64,000 bases of DNA from Rhodoferax potami (lineage in GTDB: Bacteria; Pseudomonadota; Gammaproteobacteria; Burkholderiales; Burkholderiaceae_C), in NCBI RefSeq assembly GCF_032193765.1, contig NZ_JAVBIJ010000001.1, positions 434,001-498,000 on the forward strand, written 5' to 3'. The notes under the pieces were generated by a model. That model was not told the origin of the DNA, did not search any database, and saw nothing but the letters and a program-made list of their open reading frames with translations. Both the position numbers and the translations under genes were made by a program. Position 1 is the stretch's first letter. The number at the start of each line of letters is the position of its first letter. Positions 27,685 to 36,543 of the stretch are shown here, piece by piece.

Positions 27685-28817
27685 CAGTTGCTACCCGCTA
27701 CGGTTTTGATAGCGGTACCCGCACGCAGTGCGCCGACGGCGCCCGAAAGCACTTGGCTGCCTTCTGTCAGCCCGGTCACCGCCACCATGGGCACGCCTTC
27801 GGCTTCGCCGCGCTCGCCCAGGGTCACGGTCTGGTGGGCGACCTTGTTGTCTTGTACCCATTGCACATAGGGCAGCGGTTTGTCGGTGCGAATGGTGGAG
27901 ACCGGTACCGCCAGGGCGCGGCTGACTCCAATGGCAATGCTGCCCTGGGCAAACAGCCCTTGGCGCAGCCCTTCGGTCGTGTCCAGGCTCAGGTAGGCCA
28001 GCACGGACCGGCTACCGGCGACGGCGCTGGGGTTGATGCGCACCACTTTGCCGGTCAGGCTGCGGTTGGAGCCTTCAACATTCAGGCGCACGGCCTGGCC
28101 GACCTGCACCCCGATAGAGTCGGCCGCAGCGAGGCTGGCTTCCACTTCCAGGCGGTTCAGGTCCACCACTTCGAGCACCCGGGCGTCAATGGCCACGCGC
28201 TCGCCGGGTTGTGCCAGGCGCTGCGCAACCTGGCCGGTGATCGGGGCCCGCAGGACGGTGTCGTCCAGCGATTTGCGGGCGATGTCAGCTGCGGCCATGG
28301 CTGCGCGATACGAGGCTTCGGCGGCGGCGAGGCTGGCGCTGGAGGATTCAAGCGCGGTTTGCGAAATAAACCCCTGATCCACTAGCTTGCGGTTGTTGTC
28401 GAAGCTGCGGCGGGCAATGTCAACTTGGGCTTTGGTCGATTCAGCCTGTTGCTGGGCCTGGCGTGTGCGGGCTTGGTATTCGGTGGCGTCCACCCTTGCC
28501 AGAACCTGGCCGGTTTGCACCCGGTCACCTTCGCGCACCGTGAGGCCTTGCAATTCGCCGGCCACACGGGCTTTGACGAAGGCGGAGTTGACGGCCTTGA
28601 TCGGGCCGGAGACCGGCAGGCTGCGGGTGAGGTCTAACGTCCGCGCTTGGATCAGGTCGCCCGGTGCCAGCTCCAGCCGCACCGGTACCTGCAGGGCGGC
28701 TTGTTGTGCCTCCAGGGTGGTTTTTTTTGCTTTGTTACTTGCAGCCAAGCGCAGGCCCACGCCGGCGAGTACCGCCACAGCGAGTGCTGCCGATGTCCAT
28801 TTGATCCAAGGTTTCAT
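27684..28817 (-). CDS. RND efflux periplasmic adaptor (membrane fusion protein)
   Basis: A 377-residue membrane fusion protein with an N-terminal membrane anchor or signal (residues 8–27), a lipoyl half-motif around VREGDRVQTGQVLARVDATEYQ, an alpha-helical hairpin (about 115–180) and the second lipoyl half DDTVLRAPITGQVAQRLAQPGERV. It bridges the RND pump to the TolC-type channel. It is the second gene of the tetR–adaptor–permease run, 15 bases after the regulator. Confidence 0.94.
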   Translation of the reverse strand: MKPWIKWTSAALAVAVLAGVGLRLAASNKAKKTTLEAQQAALQVPVRLELAPGDLIQARTLDLTRSLPVSGPIKAVNSAFVKARVAGELQGLTVREGDRVQTGQVLARVDATEYQARTRQAQQQAESTKAQVDIARRSFDNNRKLVDQGFISQTALESSSASLAAAEASYRAAMAAADIARKSLDDTVLRAPITGQVAQRLAQPGERVAIDARVLEVVDLNRLEVEASLAAADSIGVQVGQAVRLNVEGSNRSLTGKVVRINPSAVAGSRSVLAYLSLDTTEGLRQGLFAQGSIAIGVSRALAVPVSTIRTDKPLPYVQWVQDNKVAHQTVTLGERGEAEGVPMVAVTGLTEGSQVLSGAVGALRAGTAIKTVAGSN

Positions 28818-28832
28818 GGTCAGTGCCGAAAA

Positions 28833-29510
28833 TTAAGAGCCTGCTTCCGGCCGCACGCGCAGGCCCAACAGCAGGTTGTCTATATGGGTGTTGAGGTAGG
28901 CCACCGGGTCCAGCGTGGCGTCGTGCGCGGTACACAAGCCGATCGAGTGACGCCACAGCGCCAAAAACATCATGGGGGCGAGCAACAGGTACACACCGTA
29001 TTCCACATCAAGCTGGCGGAACTCACCGCTGTCTACCCCACGTTGGAGCACCCGCCGGATCAGATCGTTGCCCGGGAGGACCACCTCTTCCTGGTAAAAC
29101 GCCGCCAGCTCGGGAAAGTTGCCCGCTTCGCTCATCATCAGCTTGGAGATGCCGGAGGCCTTGGTCGAGCCCACACGTTCCCACCATGCCATCAAACAAT
29201 AGCGCAGCAGCTCGGTACTGTTGCCCTCGAAAGCCTCCAGTTCGGCGCTCCACTCGGTGAAGCGGCCCGAAATGTTTTCGCGCACCACCGCCTTGAACAG
29301 CTCTTCTTTGCTCGAGAAGTACAAAAACAGGGTGCCTTTGGAGACGCCAGCCAGCTTGGCTACTTCTTCTGCGCGGGTGGCTGCAAAGCCCTTTTCTACA
29401 AACAGCTCCAAGGCCGCTTCCAGCAGTTCGCCGGGGCGCGCATCTTTGCGGCGCTCGCGCTTGGCGCGGGCTTGGGCGGTGATTTCACAGAGGCTAGGAA
29501 GGCTGGGCAT
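28833..29510 (-). CDS. TetR/AcrR-family transcriptional regulator
   Basis: A 225-residue regulator with an N-terminal TetR helix-turn-helix: [44 protein letters not shown] (about residues 32–75). The C-terminal ligand and dimer domain is variable. It is the first gene of the efflux operon and most likely represses it and itself; an imperfect palindrome lies directly upstream of its start codon. Confidence 0.93.
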   Translation of the reverse strand: MPSLPSLCEITAQARAKRERRKDARPGELLEAALELFVEKGFAATRAEEVAKLAGVSKGTLFLYFSSKEELFKAVVRENISGRFTEWSAELEAFEGNSTELLRYCLMAWWERVGSTKASGISKLMMSEAGNFPELAAFYQEEVVLPGNDLIRRVLQRGVDSGEFRQLDVEYGVYLLLAPMMFLALWRHSIGLCTAHDATLDPVAYLNTHIDNLLLGLRVRPEAGS

Positions 29511-29512
29511 AA

Positions 29513-29536
29513 ATTACTGACTGATTGGTTATTAAT
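29513..29536. promoter_or_regulatory. Candidate TetR-type operator
   Basis: An AT-rich imperfect 24-bp palindrome (ATTACTGACTGA then TTGGTTATTAAT; 16 of 24 positions symmetric) lies two bases upstream of the regulator start. This placement suits autorepression of the efflux operon. Sequence symmetry is the only support. Confidence 0.4.
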
Positions 29537-29731
29537 GTAGCGGAGCCCCCATGGAGTGTCAATCCAAGCGGCCCCCGGGGTGCGAGGGCCTTGGCAAAGT
29601 TGTGCAAAGTTCAGGTGCTTTGCAGGTGCCGTAGCCGCGGTGCACTGCGCCTCCGTAAGATGCAGGCCGGCCCGCCGACTGAACTGCATGGGTCGCGGGC
29701 GCGGCCTTGTCTTTCAACTCCGGAGTAACTG

Positions 29732-30274
29732 ATGAACCACACATTCCAAACTATCACCCTGGGCGGCGGCTGCTTTTGGTGCACAGAGGCGGTGTTTGTA
29801 GAGGTGCAAGGGATCGTGGATGTGGAGTCCGGCTACAGCAACGGCCATGTGCACCAACCCAGCTATGAAGCGGTGTGCACCGGCACCACCGGCCATAACG
29901 AGGTGGTGAAGCTGGTCTATGACCCGGCGGTCATCAGCACCCGCGAGATTCTGGAAATCTTCTTTGTCATCCACGATCCGACCACCCTGAACCGCCAGGG
30001 CAATGACACAGGTACCCAGTACCGCAGTGGCATTTATGTCTCAACGCCCGAGCAAGAGGCGGTGGCGCGCGATCTGTTGGCCGAGTTGACGGCTAGCAAG
30101 CACTACGACCGGCCCATTGTGACGGAGGTGTCGGCGCTGCAGAACTACTGGCCCGCTGAGGCCTACCACCAGGATTTTTTCGCACGCAACCCGAATCAGG
30201 GTTACTGCATGGCGGTGGCAGCACCCAAGGTGGCAAAGTTTCGCAAGACCTTTGCCCGCCTGCAAAAATCGTGA
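29732..30274 (+). CDS. msrA: Peptide-methionine (S)-S-oxide reductase
   Basis: A 180-residue MsrA that reduces methionine-S-sulfoxide in damaged proteins. The catalytic motif GGGCFWC places the active cysteine at C14. Other family segments are EVQGIVDVESGYSNGHV, VKLVYDPAVIS, IFFVIHDPTTLNRQGNDTGTQYRSGIY and AEAYHQDFF. A ribosome site GGAG lies about eight bases before the ATG. It stands alone, divergent from the efflux regulator. Confidence 0.96.
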   Translation: MNHTFQTITLGGGCFWCTEAVFVEVQGIVDVESGYSNGHVHQPSYEAVCTGTTGHNEVVKLVYDPAVISTREILEIFFVIHDPTTLNRQGNDTGTQYRSGIYVSTPEQEAVARDLLAELTASKHYDRPIVTEVSALQNYWPAEAYHQDFFARNPNQGYCMAVAAPKVAKFRKTFARLQKS

Positions 30275-30311
30275 GCCCGGGCTGCGGGTGGTGGCCGGCC
30301 CGCAGCAGGCC

Positions 30312-30509
30312 TTAGCGGCGGCTCGGGATTGGTGAGTCGTTGGCGATACCCCAGTCCATCTTGGACCTGCTGGTGGGTGCGGGGGAGGTGTCCTCGGAGT
30401 AGCCGTCCAAAAATGTCAAAAAAAGCCAAAACGCGGTGACCAGCACCGCAGCACCGCCCACCAGCTTGAGGATCGTCAGCCAGAGCTTGGGTTCTTTTTT
30501 ATCAGGCAT
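30312..30509 (-). CDS. Small single-pass membrane protein, unknown function
   Basis: A 65-residue protein with one clear transmembrane helix (about residues 12–33, LTILKLVGGAAVLVTAFWLFLTFL) after a charged start (MPDKKEPK). The C-terminus is serine/proline-rich. I recognise no family. It is supported by the sensible membrane topology and isolated position in otherwise empty sequence, but could be spurious. Confidence 0.5.
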   Translation of the reverse strand: MPDKKEPKLWLTILKLVGGAAVLVTAFWLFLTFLDGYSEDTSPAPTSRSKMDWGIANDSPIPSRR

Positions 30510-30540
30510 AGCAGTCTTGGGGATAACAAGGTCAAGCGCT

Positions 30541-30585
30541 TTGAGCGCCCGTTGAATCTACAGGTAGAGCTCCTGAATGTATAGC
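30541..30585 (+). repeat. Interspersed repeat copy, degenerate
   Basis: GAGCGCCCGTTGAATC followed by AGAGCTCCTGAATGTATAGC. It shares the variant core AGCTCCTGAAT…ATAGC with the copy inside waaA, so the two belong to one subtype. It occupies the space between the small membrane protein and the 3' end of the ABC ATPase gene. Confidence 0.6.
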
Positions 30586-30636
30586 AAAAAGGGCCGCTGA
30601 GCTGCGATGGCACCCCCGCGCGCCATCGCAGGGTGC

Positions 30637-32115
30637 TCAGGCTGGAGTGGCCGCGGCCTGCATCGTCAGGTCCGCCATTTGCACATGGCGGTGGCTGCTG
30701 TGGCGGGCAAGGTGGGCGTCGTGGCTGACCAGTAGCACCGCACAGCCTTGTTGGGCGGCGCTGTCGCAGATCACCCGCATGGTGTCCCGCTGGGTGATTG
30801 GGTCCAGGCGCGAGGTCGGCTCGTCCGCAAAAATAAAGGCCGGCTGCAGTTGCATCAGCCGCAACAGCGCAAAACGCTGAAGCTCCCCGCCTGACACCTC
30901 ATGGGGCTTGCGTGCCAACAGCGCGTCGGAGAGGCCCAAGGCTTGCATCCACTTCGCTTGCCCGCTCTCAGGCGACTGCGGGGCGCGGTGCGAAGAGCCG
31001 GAATAGTGCAGGTGGCGCGCATCGTCCAAAGCCTGTCCGAGGGTGCGGAATGGCGAGAAGGCGGCAGGCGGGTCTTGGTACAGCTTTTGGTATTTCCAGG
31101 GGGCAGCTGGCCCGGGCCGCCGCACGCTCCCCGCGTCTGCCGGGCTCAGGCCGAGCAGCATATTGCCCAGGGTGGTCTTGCCGCAGCCGCTGGGGCCACT
31201 GATGGCAAGCACCTCGCCGGCGTGTAGCGTCAAGTCGAGGTTCTCGAACAGGGTGCGCGCGCCATACCGCTTGGTAAGACCTTGGGCCTCTAACACCGGC
31301 GCTGAGCTTGCAGCCGCTGCAAACGGGTAAGGCTGCCAGTGTTGCGGCTGGGCTGCCATCAGCTCGCGGGTGTAAGGGTGGCGGGGGGCTTGCAGCACCG
31401 CGGTTGCAGGGCCTTGCTCAACGATACAGCCATGGCGCAATACCGCGATCCGCCCGCCCAAGTGGGCCGCCAGTTCCAGGTCATGGGTGATGGTGAGCAG
31501 GCCTTGGCCTTGCGTTTGGGCGGCCATCAGCAAGGCAGCAACCTGGGCGCAGGCTTCAGGGTCCAGGCCCTTGGTGGGCTCATCGGCAATCAGCAGGCGG
31601 GCACCGGCAGCACTGGCGCAGGCCACCCCCACGCGCTGCGCCATGCCGCCTGATATCTGGTGCAGGTACAGGCGGGCGGCGGCACCGAGCCCTAGAGAGT
31701 GGAGTTGCTGCTCCGCGTCCTGCCGGGCGTGCTGCCACTGCAAGCCGCGTGCGTACCGGCCGGCCTCCGCGACCTGGCTGTGCACCTGCATCAGCGGGTT
31801 GAGTGCCGTGCCCGGCTCCTGCGGCAGCATCATCACTGTGCGGCCCCACAGGGGCAGCGTGCGCTCGCGTTGGCCGTGGGTGGCCACGCCGTCGATGGCG
31901 ATGGACCCGCTGGCCTGCAAAGCAGGGGGCAGGGTACCCATGATGGCCTGTGCCAACAAAGACTTGCCCGCCCCGGACTCGCCCACCAGCGTGAGCCGCT
32001 CACCGGCCAGCAGGCTGAAGCTGCAGGCCTCCAGCAAGGCGCGTCCGTGAGACCCGGGCGATGCGCTTGCCAGGTGAATACGCAGGTCATCGACCTGTAA
32101 CAAGGGGGCGCTCAT
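30637..32115 (-). CDS. Double-domain ABC importer ATPase (Nik/Opp type)
   Basis: A 492-residue protein with two complete ABC ATPase domains. The first has GESGAGKS, signature ISGGMAQR and LLIADEPTKGLD; the second has GPSGCGKTT, VSGGELQR and FIFADEPTSRLD. This fused form replaces the separate D and F (or NikD and NikE) ATPases of peptide/nickel importers. The ATG at 32115 overlaps the preceding permease stop as ATGA. Substrate is not readable from the ATPase; location directly after znuCBA argues for a metal or metal chelate (inference). Confidence 0.92.
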   Translation of the reverse strand: MSAPLLQVDDLRIHLASASPGSHGRALLEACSFSLLAGERLTLVGESGAGKSLLAQAIMGTLPPALQASGSIAIDGVATHGQRERTLPLWGRTVMMLPQEPGTALNPLMQVHSQVAEAGRYARGLQWQHARQDAEQQLHSLGLGAAARLYLHQISGGMAQRVGVACASAAGARLLIADEPTKGLDPEACAQVAALLMAAQTQGQGLLTITHDLELAAHLGGRIAVLRHGCIVEQGPATAVLQAPRHPYTRELMAAQPQHWQPYPFAAAASSAPVLEAQGLTKRYGARTLFENLDLTLHAGEVLAISGPSGCGKTTLGNMLLGLSPADAGSVRRPGPAAPWKYQKLYQDPPAAFSPFRTLGQALDDARHLHYSGSSHRAPQSPESGQAKWMQALGLSDALLARKPHEVSGGELQRFALLRLMQLQPAFIFADEPTSRLDPITQRDTMRVICDSAAQQGCAVLLVSHDAHLARHSSHRHVQMADLTMQAAATPA

Positions 32116-32936
32116 ACGCTGTCTTTCAAAGCTTGCCGGGTGGCGGATTGCAGGGCGCTGACCACTAGCACCAGCACAACGACCGGGGCTGCCAGCAGCC
32201 ATGGCGCTGCGTCGTAGTAGGGCAGGGCTTCGGTCATCATCAACCCTAGTTCGGCGGTCGGTGGGCGCAAGCCCACACCCACAAAGCCCAGCGCTGCCAC
32301 GGCCAAAACTGCATTGGCAATGGCGTAGCTCCAGAGGCGCAGCAAGTCGCCCACCATGGGCGGCAGCACATACCAGCGCAGCAAATAGGGTGCGCCAAAG
32401 CCCAGCAAGCGCCCGGCTTGCACGCCATCACCGGCCAGTGTGGCAAGGGCTTGGCTGCGCACCAGGCGGAAGAACTCCACCCACGCTGTCAGCACCAGCC
32501 CGCTGTAGAGCGCCCACTTCTGGCCGGGCGCCAGTGCGGCTACCAGCAGCACCCACAGCAGGCCGGGTACTGCTGCTACACCGTCCGCACACAGGCACAG
32601 CAGCCGGTCGGTGAGGCCCCGTCGCCACGCGGCGCACAGGCCCAGCAGGGTGCCCAAGGTGACTGCCAAAAAGGCCGAGCCTAGCGCCAGCCAGAGTGAA
32701 ACGCGTATTGCCTCGCCCAAGCGCGCCATCAGGTCCCGGCCCAAATGGTCGCTGCCCAGCCAATGGGCGGGGCCGGGCGCAGCCAAGGTGTTGCTCAGGT
32801 TTTGGTGAGCCGGGTTTTGCCCCAGCCAGACACTGATGAGGCCGAGCAGCAAAACCGCCATCAGCACCGGTAGGCCCCAGCTCCAAGAGTGTCGGACGGC
32901 GGGCAGCGGTGTCGCCATGTGAGTCATGGTGCTCAT
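32112..32936 (-). CDS. ABC importer permease, Nik/Opp type (C-type subunit)
   Basis: A 274-residue inner-membrane permease with about six helices. The N-terminus ends in the characteristic APGPAHWLGSDHLGRDLMARLGEAIRVSLWLALGSAFLAV, diagnostic of OppC/NikC proteins, and the EAA-like loop QAGRLLGFGAPYLLRWYVLPPM is present. The ATG at 32936 overlaps the partner permease stop as ATGA. It would pair with the adjacent B-type permease. Confidence 0.92.
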   Translation of the reverse strand: MSTMTHMATPLPAVRHSWSWGLPVLMAVLLLGLISVWLGQNPAHQNLSNTLAAPGPAHWLGSDHLGRDLMARLGEAIRVSLWLALGSAFLAVTLGTLLGLCAAWRRGLTDRLLCLCADGVAAVPGLLWVLLVAALAPGQKWALYSGLVLTAWVEFFRLVRSQALATLAGDGVQAGRLLGFGAPYLLRWYVLPPMVGDLLRLWSYAIANAVLAVAALGFVGVGLRPPTAELGLMMTEALPYYDAAPWLLAAPVVVLVLVVSALQSATRQALKDSV

Positions 32937-33907
32937 GCGGCACTCCTTCCCGCGGGCTCGCGCAGGCGCGGGTCCAGCCACTGCACGGCGGCATCCATCA
33001 CGCCGTTGAGCAGCACAAAAAGCAGCCCCATGGCCAGCGCGGTGCCTTGGATCATGGGCACGTCGCGCGAAATGACAGCGTGCACCAATGCATGCCCGAT
33101 ACCGGGCCACGCGACCAGGCTCTCTATCACCACCACGCCTTCGACCAGCAATACCAGCTGCATGCCCGCATAGGCCAGGGTGCCGAGTGCCAGCGGTGCT
33201 GCTGCATGGCGCCACAGGGCCGCCGGGAGGGGCAAGCCTTTGGTTTGGGCGAATTCAAAAGCGTCTGAGCGCAACACCTGTTGCAGCCGGGTGCGCACCA
33301 CCTGGGTCATGCCGGGTAGCAGCGTCAAGGCCAGTGCCAGACCGGGTAACACCAGATGAACCGGCTCGCCGTGGCCGGCCACCGGCAGCCAGCCGAGGTG
33401 CACTCCCAAGCCCAGCATCAGCACCACGCCCAGCAAAAAGGCTGGGCTGGCCCGCAGTACGGTGCAGGCCGGGTCAATCCAGCGGGTGCTCCAGTGCCTG
33501 CCCTGCAGGGCGGCCCAGGTGCCCAGCAGCAAGCCCAGCACCATGGCGGCCAACCACGCTACCAGCGAGAGTTGCAGGGTGTGGCCGAGCTGGTGCGCAA
33601 TTTCTTCCAGCACCGGGTCGCCCGACACCATCGACTGCCCCAAGCGCAGGTGGGCCAGATCACCCAGCCAGGCCAGCAGTTGCTCGGCAGCGCTGCGGTC
33701 CAGGCCCAGTTCGCTGCGCACCGCGTCGGCGGCCGCGGTGTCGACCATGTCATAGCCATAGCGGCCGGCGGCGATGCGGTAGGCCGCGTCGCCTGGCAGC
33801 GCCCGGGTCATGGCAAAACTCAGCACTCCGACAGCGCCGGCGACCAATGCGCCTTGGCCCAGCAGGCGTGCGCCCTGCCGGGCAGCCAGTGTCCAGCCCA
33901 TGTTCAT
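32933..33907 (-). CDS. ABC importer permease, Nik/Opp type (B-type subunit)
   Basis: A 324-residue permease with six predicted helices; family features include FAMTRALPGDAAYR near the N-terminus, LGLDRSAAEQLLAWLGDLAHLRLGQSMVSGDPV, and the EAA loop VLRSDAFEFAQTKGLP followed by GVVVIESLVAWPGIGHALVHAV. The ATG at 33907 overlaps the substrate-binding protein stop as ATGA. Three successive ATGA overlaps link all four genes of this importer. Confidence 0.92.
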   Translation of the reverse strand: MNMGWTLAARQGARLLGQGALVAGAVGVLSFAMTRALPGDAAYRIAAGRYGYDMVDTAAADAVRSELGLDRSAAEQLLAWLGDLAHLRLGQSMVSGDPVLEEIAHQLGHTLQLSLVAWLAAMVLGLLLGTWAALQGRHWSTRWIDPACTVLRASPAFLLGVVLMLGLGVHLGWLPVAGHGEPVHLVLPGLALALTLLPGMTQVVRTRLQQVLRSDAFEFAQTKGLPLPAALWRHAAAPLALGTLAYAGMQLVLLVEGVVVIESLVAWPGIGHALVHAVISRDVPMIQGTALAMGLLFVLLNGVMDAAVQWLDPRLREPAGRSAA

Positions 33908-35457
33908 AGCCCCCAGGTGATGTGGCTGATGCGGTAGCTGCGCTCCAGCGGGTCGATGCTCACGTTGCCCACCCGTTTGCTGTGGGTGGCAGTGTGCTGG
34001 TACCACGCCACCGGAATCAGCGGTAGCTCTGCCTGCAATACGGTGGACAGTGCGCCGCGCAAGCGGGAGCGGCGGGCCGGGTCGTTGGTGGTGCTCAGGC
34101 TCTCGAGTGCGCTGGTGACTTGCGCGCTCTGCCAGCCCATGGCGCCCCAGTCACCGCCTTGGGGGCTGAAGTCTTGCAGCAAGCTGCCGATCGGGTCAGG
34201 TACCAGCGCGTAGTTGCGGGCGACCAGGGCCAGCTCCAGCGAGCCGTCTTGATGGCCGGCGGGAATGTCACTGGCGTTCATGATGGCGACCGCCACGTCC
34301 AGCCCGACCTCCCGCAGTTGCGCCTGAATGGCAGTGGCCATGGGCGGCTGCTCGGGGCGGTCTGAAAAGGTGCGCAAGGTCAGCTTGAAGGGGCGGCCGT
34401 CTTTGCGCAGCAGGCCGTCTGCGCCGGCAACCCAGCCGGCTTCTTGCAGCAGCTGGCGGGCACGGCCGGGGTCGCGCACCAGCGGCTGCAAACCCGGCAC
34501 ATGCCACTCGGCCATGCCGGGGCTGAAAAGCTGGGTGGCCGCGGCTTTGGGCTCCCGCAGAATCGCCTGCGCGATGCCGGGCCGGTCAATCGCGAGGCTG
34601 ATGGCCTGGCGCACTTTGATGTCCTTGAGCAGCGGGTGCGCGGCATTGACCTTGAGGTACAGGGTGCGCGGAATCGGCAGGGTGTGGAACTGCAGCCGGG
34701 GGTTGCGCTTGAGCCGCTCGATGGCGACGGCGTCGTGGGTGAACACCAGGTCCGCCTGACCGCTCTCGGCCAGCATGCCCCGGGTTTCGCCCCGGCCGGT
34801 AGCCAGGTATTCCACGCGCTGCACTGCAGGGCGCTTGCCGGTCCAGCCCTCAAAGGCAGCCGTCTCCAGCTTCTGCGGGGCATTGACCCGCACGACCTTA
34901 TAGGGCCCTGAGCCCACCACTGCCTGTACGCTGTTGTCTGCCGCAAACGAAGCGGGGGCCAGCACTTGGGTGCTGTTGTGGGCCAGAAAAGCCGGCAGGG
35001 CGGTGAAGGCTTGTTTGAGCTCGATCTGCACTTCACCGTTGACTGCGGCAATCCGTTGAACCGGGGTGTTTTTCAGAATGCCCGGTTGCGCCAGTGCCCG
35101 CTGCAGGCTGCGCACCACCGCCTCCGGGGTGACCGGGCTGCCGTCATGAAACACCGCGCCCGGGCGCAGGGCAAAGCGCCAGGTTTTTTGGTCGGGCGAT
35201 ACCGCCCAGCGCACAGCCAAGCCGGGCGCAAGTTGGCCGCTGGCATCCACATCGACCAGGGTTTCGGTGACTTCGAGGCGGGTGAAGATGTAGCCGGTTT
35301 TGGACGGGTCCAGGCTGCCGATTTCCCAGGGGGCGGCGACTTTGAGTACACGGGCGTTGGTCGTGGGACCGGTCTGGGCCATGGCCGTGGAGACGGATAC
35401 GGCCGCGCTCAAGAGCAGGGCGCGGCGCAGGGCGGATGGAGGGGGTGCAAGTGTCAT
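33904..35457 (-). CDS. ABC importer substrate-binding protein, family 5 (NikA/OppA-like)
   Basis: A 517-residue periplasmic binding protein with signal peptide (LLLSAAVSVSTAMAQ). It matches the SBP_bac_5 fold: VAAPWEIGSLDPSKTGYIFTRLEVTETLV, FALRPGAVFHDGSPVTPEAVVRSL, VVGSGPYKVV, and IKVRQAISLAIDRPGIAQAIL. It is closer to NikA-like and metallophore-type proteins than to classic OppA by overall flavour (uncertain). It lies 82 bases after znuA on the same strand with no terminator between, so zinc-responsive transcription is likely and a zinc–chelate ligand plausible (inference). Confidence 0.88.
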   Translation of the reverse strand: MTLAPPPSALRRALLLSAAVSVSTAMAQTGPTTNARVLKVAAPWEIGSLDPSKTGYIFTRLEVTETLVDVDASGQLAPGLAVRWAVSPDQKTWRFALRPGAVFHDGSPVTPEAVVRSLQRALAQPGILKNTPVQRIAAVNGEVQIELKQAFTALPAFLAHNSTQVLAPASFAADNSVQAVVGSGPYKVVRVNAPQKLETAAFEGWTGKRPAVQRVEYLATGRGETRGMLAESGQADLVFTHDAVAIERLKRNPRLQFHTLPIPRTLYLKVNAAHPLLKDIKVRQAISLAIDRPGIAQAILREPKAAATQLFSPGMAEWHVPGLQPLVRDPGRARQLLQEAGWVAGADGLLRKDGRPFKLTLRTFSDRPEQPPMATAIQAQLREVGLDVAVAIMNASDIPAGHQDGSLELALVARNYALVPDPIGSLLQDFSPQGGDWGAMGWQSAQVTSALESLSTTNDPARRSRLRGALSTVLQAELPLIPVAWYQHTATHSKRVGNVSIDPLERSYRISHITWGL

Positions 35458-35484
35458 GGTGCAGAGGTTTTTAGGTCAAATCAG

Positions 35485-35531
35485 GTCCTAGCGCTCATCA
35501 AGATTGCGCAGGTAGCTATTAAATTGATAGC
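35485..35531 (+). repeat. Interspersed repeat copy between znuA and the NikA-like gene
   Basis: CCTAGCGCTCATCAAG, ATTGCGCAGGTAGCTATT and AAATTGATAGC blocks. It fills most of the 82-base gap between znuA and the downstream importer operon, with its left end about 28 bases before the binding-protein start codon. Confidence 0.85.
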
Positions 35532-35539
35532 GATGGGTA

Positions 35540-36490
35540 TCAGTTGCGCTTCATGCCGGTCACCAGCTGCGTGACGTTGTGGCGCATCATTTGCAAGTAG
35601 GTGGCGCCGGGCTGGTCGGCGGTGGACAGGGCGTCGGCATACAGGCTGGCGCCTAAGGTGGCGCCGGCGTCTTTGCTGAGCTGGGCGATGAGCTTGGGGT
35701 TGCTCATGTTTTCCACAAATACCGCGCGAATTTTTTCGCGCTGGATTTGCTTGATCAGCTGCGCCACTTGCTTGGCGCTGGGCTCGGCCTCGGTGTTCAC
35801 GCCTTGCGGGGCCAGAAACTTCACGCCGTATTGCGCGGCAAAGTAGCCAAACGCATCGTGCGAGGTAATCACCTTGCGTTTATCGGCGGGGATGGTGGCA
35901 ATTTGCGCTTGGGCCCAGGCGTCCAGCGACTGCAGCTCTTTGACATAGGCCTCGGCGTTGGCCTGGTAGGTAGCAGCACCTGCGGCGTCCACTTTGGCCA
36001 AACCGGCTGCAATGTTGCGCACGTACAGCGCCACGTTGTTGGGGTTTTGCCAAGCGTGGGGATCCATTTCTTCATGCGTGTGGCCGGCGTGGGCGCCATG
36101 GCCTTTTTCTTCTTGCATGGCGCGGGCTTTCACGCCCTTGGCAGCGGTCACAGTCTCGCCTTTGTAGCCCGAAGACTTGAGCAGCTTGCCCGCCCATGGC
36201 TCAAAACCCAGACCGTTGAGCACTACCAGCTTGGAGGCGAGCAGCATTTTGGCGTCCGAGGGCTTGGCTTCAAAGACATGGGCGTCTTCATTGGCGCCCA
36301 CCAGCGTGGTCACTGCCACCCGGTCGCCGCCCACCACCCGCACCAGATCGCCCAGGATGCTGAAGCTCGCGGTCACCGGGAGCCTCTCGGAAGCATGCGC
36401 GTGGCTGCCCAGCAAAGCGAAAGCAGTGACGCTGGCCAGTAGAAAGCGGCGCGGCAGGGCGGTCAATGGGAAGGTGTCGAGCAAGGTCAT
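35540..36490 (-). CDS. znuA: Zinc ABC transporter substrate-binding protein
   Basis: A 316-residue periplasmic cluster A-I zinc-binding protein. A signal region ends near AHAS (residue 34). Ligand candidates are H71 (EDAHVFEAKPSDA), H145 (MDPHAWQNPNN) and the His of VITSHDAFGYFA. A His-rich loop KGHGAHAGHTHEE (about residues 129–141) is typical of ZnuA and helps capture Zn2+. The start ATG 36490 is used because an earlier in-frame start at 36571 lies in the 3' end of znuB. It lies 53 bases after znuB on the same transcript. Confidence 0.95.
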   Translation of the reverse strand: MTLLDTFPLTALPRRFLLASVTAFALLGSHAHASERLPVTASFSILGDLVRVVGGDRVAVTTLVGANEDAHVFEAKPSDAKMLLASKLVVLNGLGFEPWAGKLLKSSGYKGETVTAAKGVKARAMQEEKGHGAHAGHTHEEMDPHAWQNPNNVALYVRNIAAGLAKVDAAGAATYQANAEAYVKELQSLDAWAQAQIATIPADKRKVITSHDAFGYFAAQYGVKFLAPQGVNTEAEPSAKQVAQLIKQIQREKIRAVFVENMSNPKLIAQLSKDAGATLGASLYADALSTADQPGATYLQMMRHNVTQLVTGMKRN

Positions 36491-36543
36491 GGCGATAGTC
36501 CGTGGAGGGTGGAAAAACAGGGGGTGGGGGGAGGGCTGGCTGG

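Noticed and set aside
30600..30632. Hairpin CTGCGATGGC/GCCATCGCAG after the ABC ATPase gene, considered as a terminator
   Set aside because: The U-run on the minus strand lies a dozen bases beyond the stem, so it is not a canonical intrinsic terminator.
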